DNA from: DTPS01 sp049591295
Lineage (GTDB): Bacteria; Acidobacteriota; UBA4820; DSQY01
Reading direction: 5' to 3'
Length of the DNA: 23,817 bases
Assembly (NCBI GenBank): GCA_049591295.1
Contig: JBAWEQ010000110.1
Location: forward strand, 1 to 23,817
Shown here: positions 5,776-11,430 of the stretch, in pieces
Layout: each line of letters opens with the position of its first letter
How positions within the stretch are numbered: the stretch's first letter is position 1
Made by a program: the position numbers and the translations under genes
Notes under the pieces: generated by a model
Told to the model about the DNA's origin: nothing
The model's input: only the letters and a program-made list of their open reading frames with translations
Databases searched by the model: none

Positions 5776-6930
5776 ATGAAGACGGACTATCTCCTGGAGG
5801 CCCTTTCCCACCCCTCGTGTTTCGCGCCCGCAGGCAACTACTTCAAGGTGCTGCGCGAGTGCGGCGGAGTGGAGTGGAAACACGTGCCGATCACCCTCCT
5901 GCGCTCCGGTCTCAACCTCGCCAACACCCCCAACCGCCTGTACGAGCGGCTTCGCTGGGGAAGAACGGTGGATCGGGTTCGGCTCCAGGAGCCGCCGATC
6001 TTCATCCTGGGCCACTGGAGGAGCGGGACCACCTACCTGCACAATCTTCTGGCCAAGGATCGGCACCTTGGATTTGTCACAACGCTCCAGGCGTTTTATC
6101 CGGCCGTCACCCTCCAAAGCCTCTGGCTCCTGCCGCTGCTCCGGCGCCTTCCGCCGCAGAAGAGGCACGGAGACAACGTGCTGGTTGGGCTTGAGGACCC
6201 TCAAGAGGAGGAATTCGCCCTCGCCATCCTCTCGCCCCTCTCCCTCTACCACTTCATCACTTTCCCGAGGAGTTCGTACCGTCTGTTCAGCGAGGCGGTG
6301 CTGTTCGAGGGGGTGCCCGACACCCTCAAAGCCGAATGGCAGAGGGCCTACCTGCGCATCCTGAAGACGGCGACCCTCATCGCCGGTGGCAGGAGGCTGG
6401 TTCTGAAGAACCCGTGCAACGCGGCGCGCATACCCCAGCTCCTGGAGCTCTTCCCGGAGGCCAAATTCATCCACATCTACCGCAACCCCTGCCGGGTCTA
6501 CTACTCGACGAGGCACTACTTTCTGTCGGGGCTGGCTCAGTCGCAATTGCAGTCCGTCACCCCGGCGGAGCTGGACGAGGCGGTGTTCCACTTCTATGAG
6601 GGGATGATGCGAAAGTACTGGGCGACGAAGGATCTGATTCCCGAGGGCAACCTCGTCGAGATCCGGTACGAGGAGTTTGAGCGCGACCCGCTGCGGTCGC
6701 TGGCGGAGATCTATGAAGGCCTCAAGCTCCCCGGGTTCGACGGAGCGAAGGAGGCCTTCGAAGGGTACATCGCCTCCCAGGCCTCCTACCAGCAGAACAG
6801 GTTCAGCGCTGACCCCGAGGAGCTAGCGGCGGTCACGGAGCGGTTGCGGTTCGCCCTGGACCGGCTCGGGTATGACGCACCCGAGGGCATCGAATCGGGC
6901 CCTCGGGCCGTTGCGGGGACGGCCGGGTGA
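5776..6930 (+). CDS. PAPS-dependent sulfotransferase (Sulfotransfer_3 type)
   Basis: A 384-residue cytosolic sulfotransferase transferring sulfate from PAPS to an acceptor. The 5'-phosphosulfate loop is GHWRSGTTYLHNLL at 79-92. The 3'-phosphate site is IYRNPCRVYYSTRHYF (234-249), with R236 and S244 in the expected places. KNP at 211-213 and the long insert (PQEEEFALAILSPLSLYHFI) match the bacterial Sulfotransfer_3 group, in which acceptors are lipids, glycans or unknown small molecules. A GTG at 5767 is in frame and has a GGAG close upstream, so the protein may be 3 residues longer; I chose ATG 5776 because the conserved part begins there. The stop overlaps the following gene's GTG (GTGA). 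With the neighbouring glycosyltransferase it points to a sulfated product or glycolipid, which is an inference. Confidence 0.9.
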   Translation: MKTDYLLEALSHPSCFAPAGNYFKVLRECGGVEWKHVPITLLRSGLNLANTPNRLYERLRWGRTVDRVRLQEPPIFILGHWRSGTTYLHNLLAKDRHLGFVTTLQAFYPAVTLQSLWLLPLLRRLPPQKRHGDNVLVGLEDPQEEEFALAILSPLSLYHFITFPRSSYRLFSEAVLFEGVPDTLKAEWQRAYLRILKTATLIAGGRRLVLKNPCNAARIPQLLELFPEAKFIHIYRNPCRVYYSTRHYFLSGLAQSQLQSVTPAELDEAVFHFYEGMMRKYWATKDLIPEGNLVEIRYEEFERDPLRSLAEIYEGLKLPGFDGAKEAFEGYIASQASYQQNRFSADPEELAAVTERLRFALDRLGYDAPEGIESGPRAVAGTAG

Positions 6931-7331
6931 GCGGCAAGGACATCGTTTCCAGATTGTTTGATGAGGTGCTCAACGGTGGTCGCTTGGACTCCCTGGGAGA
7001 GTTGCTGGCGCTCGAGTATGTGGATCACAACCCTGTGAAGGGTCTGCCGGCCGGCGTTGGAGGCATGCGCCTCAAGCTCCGCCTCCTGCGGCAGGCCTTC
7101 CCCGACCTGCGGTTCACCCTGGATGAGGTCGTGGAGGAGGGCGAAACCGTGGCGGCCCGCTACCACTGGGAGGGCACCCATCGGGGGGAGTTTCTGGGTC
7201 TCCCGCCGTCGGGCAGGAGCGTGTGCGTCGCGGGCATGGACTTCTATCGCCTGCGCGAGGGCAGGCTGGCCGAACACTGGCACACCGCGGACGAGTTGGG
7301 CCTCCTGAGGCAGATCGGCGTCATCCCGTGA
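6927..7331 (+). CDS. SnoaL-like / ester cyclase-family protein
   Basis: A 134-residue protein of the NTF2-like fold, SnoaL (polyketide cyclase-like) group. It starts at GTG 6927, overlapping the sulfotransferase stop (GTGA). Landmarks are YVDHNP (31-36), the QAFPDLRFTLDEVVEEGETV segment (56-75), RYHWEGTHRGEF (78-89) and the C-terminal HWHTADELGLLRQIGVIP (117-134). D122 matches the Asp that acts as general acid/base in SnoaL cyclases. Family members include polyketide cyclases, hydrolases and many proteins with no known reaction, so the activity is open. Since no polyketide synthase is present, it more likely acts on a small cyclic or ester substrate made by the neighbouring enzymes, or is a binding protein. 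Confidence 0.85.
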   Translation: MSGKDIVSRLFDEVLNGGRLDSLGELLALEYVDHNPVKGLPAGVGGMRLKLRLLRQAFPDLRFTLDEVVEEGETVAARYHWEGTHRGEFLGLPPSGRSVCVAGMDFYRLREGRLAEHWHTADELGLLRQIGVIP

Positions 7332-7397
7332 ATCCGGAGCGTGGGGTTCAGAGGCGGATCCGACTCGGGACCGGGAAAACCCCTGGAGAGCGGCAGC

Positions 7398-8162
7398 ATG
7401 GCGCAGCAGTTCGAAGGTAGGGTGGCCCTCGTCACCGGCGGGGGCTCCGGGATCGGCAGGGCGAGCGCCGCGGTTCTGGCACGAGAGGGTGCGGCGGTGG
7501 TGGTCTCGGACATCGACGTGGAACAGGGAGAAGGGACCGTGAAGGCCATTCGGGAGGGGGGCGGGGAGGCCCTTTTCCTGAAGGCGGACGTAACGAATGC
7601 GAGGGAGGTCGGGTCGCTCGTGCAGACCCTCCTGTACACGTTCGGCAGGCTGGATATGGCCTGCAACAGCGCCGGGATCGTCGGCCCCAGGATGCCCCTC
7701 TCGGAGTATCCCGAGGAGGCCTGGAGCGGCGTCATCGCCACCAACCTGACCGGCACCTGGAGCTGCATGAAGCAGGAGATCTCCGCCATGCTCCGTCAGC
7801 GCGCAGGGTCCATCGTGAACCTCTCCTCCATTCTGGGCACCGTCGGGTGGCCCGACTCCTCGGCCTACGTGGCGGCCAAGCACGGCGTGATCGGGCTCAC
7901 GCGCGCCGCCGCCCTCGAGTGTGCGCCCCGCGGGATCCGGATCAACGCCGTCTGCCCGGGCTTCACCGACACGCCCATGCTGGAGCGAATGGGTGTGACC
8001 GCGGGAAGCGACGCCCGCAGGCAGGTCGAAGCGCTCCATCCCCTCCAGCGCATGGCTGCCCCCGAGGAGGTCGCGAACGCCGTGTTGTGGCTCTGTTCCG
8101 ATGCCGCCACCTTCGTTACGGGCCAGGCCCTGATGGTGGATGGCGGCTTCACCGCCCGCTAG
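7398..8162 (+). CDS. SDR-family oxidoreductase (classical, NAD(H)-type)
   Basis: A 254-residue classical SDR. TGGGSGIG is at 13-20. An Asp after strand 2 (SDID, D38) favours NAD(H). ADV is at 63-65. NSAG (90-93) replaces the usual NNAG, a common variant. Catalytic S144, Y157 and K161 (YVAAK) are present. The C-terminus LCSDAATFVTGQALMVDGGF is the typical ending of the FabG/glucose-dehydrogenase-like group. The start at ATG 7398 follows GGAGAG; an upstream in-frame start would add 19 residues with no SDR homology. It lies 66 nt after the SnoaL gene in the same direction. A strong hairpin directly after the stop (8163-8191) suggests that the transcription unit ends here. The substrate is unknown; an alcohol or ketone step in the same pathway as the SDR at 2032 is plausible. 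Confidence 0.92.
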   Translation: MAQQFEGRVALVTGGGSGIGRASAAVLAREGAAVVVSDIDVEQGEGTVKAIREGGGEALFLKADVTNAREVGSLVQTLLYTFGRLDMACNSAGIVGPRMPLSEYPEEAWSGVIATNLTGTWSCMKQEISAMLRQRAGSIVNLSSILGTVGWPDSSAYVAAKHGVIGLTRAAALECAPRGIRINAVCPGFTDTPMLERMGVTAGSDARRQVEALHPLQRMAAPEEVANAVLWLCSDAATFVTGQALMVDGGFTAR

Positions 8163-8191
8163 GACGGAACAGGCCGGTGCCTGACTCCGTC
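8163..8191 (+). terminator. strong hairpin after the SDR gene, probable terminator
   Basis: GACGGA (8163-8168) pairs with TCCGTC (8186-8191), and inside it CAGGC (8170-8174) pairs with GCCTG (8179-8183) around the loop CGGT, giving 11 bp with a small internal bulge. It starts at the first base after the stop codon. Only two T follow, so intrinsic termination may be partial. Confidence 0.55.
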
Positions 8192-8239
8192 TTGGAGATC
8201 CGTCTGGATGCTCGGTGCAGGCGAAAGGGAAGTGGAATC

Positions 8240-8314
8240 ATGAGAGCGACGCCCTGCCATGCGATGGACACCCGCGACCCCGTTAAGGAGGCCGAGGGAT
8301 CGGATCGACCATGA
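8240..8314 (+). CDS. possible 24-aa leader ORF coupled to the glycosyltransferase
   Basis: ATG 8240, preceded by AGGGAAG, opens a 24-codon frame whose TGA overlaps the glycosyltransferase ATG (ATGA 8311-8314). The glycosyltransferase itself has no well-spaced ribosome binding site: AAGGAGG (8285-8291) is about 19 nt away and GAGGG (8294-8298) is 12 nt away. Translation may therefore reach it by coupling from this leader. The peptide resembles nothing known and could be chance. Confidence 0.3.
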   Translation: MRATPCHAMDTRDPVKEAEGSDRP

Positions 8315-9612
8315 AGTTCTTGTTCTGCGTCCCCCCGGCCGCCGGCCATTTCAACCCCACGGTCCCCGTTGCCAAGCGCTTGAGGGATTGTGGCCATGAG
8401 GTCGTCTTCTGTTCCGGGCGGCGGATGGAGAAGGTGGTCCGCGCTCTGGGGTTTCGCTTCGTCGCGAATGACCCCGACGGACCCGACGGAGAGCTGGAGG
8501 AGGAACTGCGGCGGAGAATCGCTGCGGCGCCTTCCCCCAGGAGCCTTCGGCGCCTCCCCGACATCATCCTGCCCAGGCTCCCCCACATCGTCCGCCACCT
8601 CCTAGGTGTGGTGGAGGCCGAGAATCCCGACGCGGCGCTCGTGGACGTGCTGTCCTTCGGCCCGCTCCTCGCGGTTGAGAAGGCCGGGATTCCGTGGGCC
8701 TCCTCCTCGATGTTCCCGGGATCGCTTTCCCACCCCCAATACCCGCCCTTCCTTGGGCGCGGCCTGCCCGCAGCGCCGACGCGCCGGAATCTCTTCCGAT
8801 GGCGTTCCATCCGTGTCATCGGAGGCTGGGCGGCGAGGCCCCTCCTCCGCCGCATCAACGCGCTTCGGGGACGACTGGGCCTCCCGCCTATCGAGCTCGG
8901 CGGCCCACCGATGGGGCTCTCTCCCTTTCTCTACCTGGGCTACACCATTCCGGAGCTCGAGTATGGCCGATCCGACTGGCCTCCGCAGGTCCACCTCGTG
9001 GGCGCGTCTCTGTGGGATGCGGGGGAGATGGCGGAAAGTCCCTCCTGGCTCGCCGAGGTGGCAGCCGATGGGCAGCCCCTGGTGTATGCCACGCTGGGCA
9101 CGGTGCACGGCCCCAAGGGGCGACGATTTGTCGAGACGGTTGTGAGGGCCTTGCAAGGGCTGCCGCTGCGAGCCGTCATCACCACGGGCAACACCGGGTG
9201 GGCGGATGATGCGGCGTGTCCGCCCAACATCCGGCTCACCGGATACCTCTCCCAGAGCCACGTCCTTCCCCATGCCAGCGCCACCATCAACCATGGGGGC
9301 TTCAGCACCAACCTCGGGGCCCTCTGGCACGGGGTTCCGTCGGTGGTGATCCCGCTGTTCGGAGACCATTTCGAGAATGCGCAGCGCTACGCCGAGGCGG
9401 GTGTGGCGATCCGGCTTCGCCATGGGACAACCGGCCCCGGGCTCCTGCGGAAGGCCCTCCTGAGGGTCATGGAAGACGAGGCCATTCGGGCTAACACATC
9501 AAGAATCCAGGCGCGCCTGCGGGCCAGCGGGGGTCCCGGGCTGGCGGCTGACCTGCTCGTCCGCCTGGCCGCAACGCGGCAACCCGTTCTCCGAGAGACA
9601 TCAGAGCGGTAA
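8311..9612 (+). CDS. GT1-family (UGT/MGT-like) glycosyltransferase
   Basis: A 433-residue GT-B fold glycosyltransferase related to the macrolide/UGT enzymes that move a sugar from a nucleotide sugar to a hydroxyl on a small molecule or lipid. The N-terminal acceptor domain opens with FLFCVPPAAGHFNPTVPVAK; H13 is the likely catalytic base. The donor-binding motif lies at 319-366: LPHASATINHGGFSTNLGAL, then WHGVPSVVIPLFGDHFENAQ, with the family's HGG, GVP and D/Q positions. VYATLGT at 258-264 begins the C-terminal domain. The gene stands alone after a hairpin, with 148 nt upstream that hold a possible 24-codon leader ORF. A palindromic hairpin follows at 9648-9668. Together with the upstream adenylating, acetyl- and sulfotransferase genes it suggests a glycosylated product; the acceptor cannot be read from the sequence. 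Confidence 0.9.
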   Translation: MKFLFCVPPAAGHFNPTVPVAKRLRDCGHEVVFCSGRRMEKVVRALGFRFVANDPDGPDGELEEELRRRIAAAPSPRSLRRLPDIILPRLPHIVRHLLGVVEAENPDAALVDVLSFGPLLAVEKAGIPWASSSMFPGSLSHPQYPPFLGRGLPAAPTRRNLFRWRSIRVIGGWAARPLLRRINALRGRLGLPPIELGGPPMGLSPFLYLGYTIPELEYGRSDWPPQVHLVGASLWDAGEMAESPSWLAEVAADGQPLVYATLGTVHGPKGRRFVETVVRALQGLPLRAVITTGNTGWADDAACPPNIRLTGYLSQSHVLPHASATINHGGFSTNLGALWHGVPSVVIPLFGDHFENAQRYAEAGVAIRLRHGTTGPGLLRKALLRVMEDEAIRANTSRIQARLRASGGPGLAADLLVRLAATRQPVLRETSER

Positions 9613-9647
9613 TCCTCGTCCATTCGCCGACCGCAAATGCCTCGTGG

Positions 9648-9668
9648 CCGGCCTCGATTTCAGGCCGG
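9648..9668 (+). terminator. hairpin downstream of the glycosyltransferase, possible terminator
   Basis: CCGGCCT (9648-9654) pairs with AGGCCGG (9662-9668) around a 7-nt loop, 35 nt after the stop. No T-tract follows. Confidence 0.35.
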
Positions 9669-9807
9669 GCCTGCGCCCGAGACTTCGCGCTCAGATGAGC
9701 CAGGCATTACATTGGCGGTGATGGCGGGTGCCGCCAACCAAGCGCCGGAGGCGCCTCGGGAGGCCGGTGACGGCCATGCGGGGGCAGGCCCCCGGGGAGG
9801 TCGAGCC

Positions 9808-10356
9808 ATGAGGCCGTTGTCGGATGCCGGCGGGTCGTTGGAGTGGCGGGAGCCCCAAGCGGCGGAGCGGCGCTTCGAGCTCAGGGGCGGCGAGGAGCTC
9901 TTCGCGACCTTGGCCTTCAAGTCCTCCTTCGGCACGCTGGCCACGGCCGAGGCCGCCTCCGGCCGCTGGACCTTCAAGCGCATGGGATTCCTCAACCCGC
10001 GGGTGACGGTGCGGCCGGAGGGCGCCGGCGAGGAGCTGGCGGTGTACCACCCCAACCTCTGGCGCGACGGGCTCCTGTCCTGTGCCGACGGGAGGACATA
10101 CCCCTTCCGGCCGGTGAATTTCTGGGCCTCGCGCTGGGCCTTCTGCTCGCCCTCAGGGTCGCCCCTGGTGACCTTCCATCCGGGGCCCGAGAAGCCGACC
10201 CTCTCGGACCTCTTCACGAGCCAGGCCATGGTGGAGGTGGCCCCGGCGGCCTCGGCCGACCCGCACCTTCCCCTGCTGGCCACGCTCGGCTGGTACCTCA
10301 TGCTGCTGCATCGCGATGACGCGGGAGCGGTGGCGGCCGGCGCGGAGCACGCCTAG
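9808..10356 (+). CDS. Hypothetical protein, beta-rich (182 aa)
   Basis: ATG 9808 with CGGGGAGG at good spacing is preferred over an in-frame start 171 nt upstream whose extra residues are low-complexity. The 182-residue product has no signal peptide or membrane helix. Its pattern of alternating strands (RFELRGGEELFATLAFKSS, then GTLATAEAASGRWTFKRMGF and VTVRPEGAGEELAVYHP) resembles a tubby/LURP-one-like or phospholipid-scramblase-like beta barrel, in which 'W.fkR.Gf' is a frequent signature. This is pattern recognition only. The C-terminus (HLPLLATLGWYLMLLHRDD) may be the hydrophobic central helix of such a barrel. It lies between the glycosyltransferase and a small membrane protein, in the same direction. 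Confidence 0.7.
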   Translation: MRPLSDAGGSLEWREPQAAERRFELRGGEELFATLAFKSSFGTLATAEAASGRWTFKRMGFLNPRVTVRPEGAGEELAVYHPNLWRDGLLSCADGRTYPFRPVNFWASRWAFCSPSGSPLVTFHPGPEKPTLSDLFTSQAMVEVAPAASADPHLPLLATLGWYLMLLHRDDAGAVAAGAEHA

Positions 10357-10372
10357 GCGAAGCGCCGCGCTG

Positions 10373-10378
10373 TATATT
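10373..10378 (+). promoter_or_regulatory. candidate -10 box (TATATT)
   Basis: TATATT in otherwise GC-rich intergenic DNA, 92 nt before the ATG at 10471. There is no convincing -35 hexamer. Confidence 0.3.
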
Positions 10379-10470
10379 AGGGTTCGCGGCGGCCCGCCCT
10401 TCCGGGCGAGACCGAGGACCCTCGGGCCAGCGGGGGCATGGGAGAGGGGGCTTCTCGATCGTGGAGGTCC

Positions 10471-10836
10471 ATGGACGCGCTTTCGGTGATTCTCGCCTTC
10501 GTGCTGGTGACCGGCCTGGGGCTGACGCTCTACACGGCGGGGATGCCGTACAGCCGGCCGCAACAGGCGCTCCTCTACGGCGGAGGGGCCGTCTTCTTCC
10601 TCGTGGCCCTCTGGCACATGGGCGTGCGCCTCACCTGGGCGGCGCTCCAGCCGTTCATCGATCCGGCCCTCGCCCAGCAGGCCCGGGCCGCGGTCCTGCG
10701 CCTCCAGGTCAGGCCCGCCGTGGAGCTGGGAGCGGCCCTCGTCTATGGCGGCTACTGGTTCGCCCTCCACGGACGCAGGGCGTGGACCAAGGCCCGCCGG
10801 AGAAGGGTGGATTCCGGCGGAGGAGGGGCGACGTGA
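10471..10836 (+). CDS. Small membrane protein, unknown function (121 aa)
   Basis: ATG 10471 is preceded by GTGGAGG (10461-10467); an in-frame ATG 33 nt upstream has no better site. The 121-residue product has about three membrane segments: residues 4-25 (LSVILAFVLVTGLGLTLYTA), 35-60 (ALLYGGGAVFFLVALWHMGV) and 87-105 (VELGAALVYGGYWFAL). A basic, Gly-rich C-terminal tail (RRAWTKARRRRVDSGGGG) suggests an inside C-terminus. No family is recognised. It lies 61 nt before another small membrane protein and a few hundred bases before dmsABC. A role connected to that respiratory enzyme is possible but unsupported. Confidence 0.65.
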   Translation: MDALSVILAFVLVTGLGLTLYTAGMPYSRPQQALLYGGGAVFFLVALWHMGVRLTWAALQPFIDPALAQQARAAVLRLQVRPAVELGAALVYGGYWFALHGRRAWTKARRRRVDSGGGGAT

Positions 10837-10897
10837 GGCGGCCCCCCGAGCGGCAGCGGAGGGCCTTCCGCACGCCGGCCTCGAGGCCGGTCTGACC

Positions 10898-11281
10898 ATG
10901 CCGCACGCTTCGCCGGCTGCCACGCTCCTCCTTCTGCTGCTGGTGGGCCATGCCCTCCAGATCGCGGTGACCTTCCCCCGGCTGCCCGCCTCGGTGGCCA
11001 TGCACTACGGCCCCACCGGCAAGCCCGGCCTCTTCGCCCCCAGGGCGCTGTTCCTCGCCATCTGGATCCTCATCGTCGGGAGCGTCGCCGCCGCCACGAT
11101 TGCCGCGGGTGTGGAGAAGGAGCGCTGGATGGGGTGTGGCGTCCTCGGGCTTTTCATCCTCCTCTTCCACGCCGTCCGGAGGGCCTCCCTCTCGGAGGAC
11201 GGCGCCATGGAGCCGTGGGCCATGATGGCCATCCTGGGCTACGTGGCGACCCTCGTGGTGGTGGTCCTGGCGGTGGGCTGA
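10898..11281 (+). CDS. DUF1648-like small membrane protein (127 aa)
   Basis: A 127-residue membrane protein starting at ATG 10898, with only a weak ribosome binding site. Predicted helices are at residues about 7-26 (AATLLLLLLVGHALQIAVT), 45-68 (RALFLAIWILIVGSVAAATI), 76-92 (GCGVLGLFILLFHAV) and 106-125 (AMMAILGYVATLVVVVLAV). Between helices 1 and 2 the segment LPASVAMHYGPTGKPGLFAP matches the DUF1648 motif (P..v.~H~~~.G~p), found in the SdpI-like immunity/signalling group. This is a motif-level match. A short hairpin (AGGGG-GCCT-CCCCT, 11281-11294) begins at its stop. It is the last gene before dmsA and may be in the same transcript. Confidence 0.7.
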   Translation: MPHASPAATLLLLLLVGHALQIAVTFPRLPASVAMHYGPTGKPGLFAPRALFLAIWILIVGSVAAATIAAGVEKERWMGCGVLGLFILLFHAVRRASLSEDGAMEPWAMMAILGYVATLVVVVLAVG

Positions 11282-11337
11282 GGGGGCCTCCCCTTTCCGC
11301 GAAGAGCACACCAGAAAAGCGCCAGGTCACCCGATCT

Positions 11338-11353
11338 TGCGCGCTCTCGCGCA
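11338..11353 (+). promoter_or_regulatory. perfect dyad upstream of dmsA, possible operator
   Basis: TGCGCG and CGCGCA form a perfect inverted repeat around CTCT, 77 nt before the dmsA ATG. It could be an operator or a short RNA hairpin. It is not an FNR box (TTGAT-N4-ATCAA), and none was found nearby. Confidence 0.25.
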
Positions 11354-11430
11354 CGCCCGGGACAGCCGAAGGCCAACTCCTGGACGCCGGGGCGGAGCTC
11401 CGCTATCTCTCGGAGGGGCAAGGGAGAGCC

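Noticed and set aside
9637..9807. 57-residue N-terminal extension of the hypothetical protein at 9808
   Set aside because: Low-complexity Gly/Ala/Arg-rich, no ribosome binding site, and it overlaps a palindromic hairpin; ATG 9808 has a good GGGGAGG.
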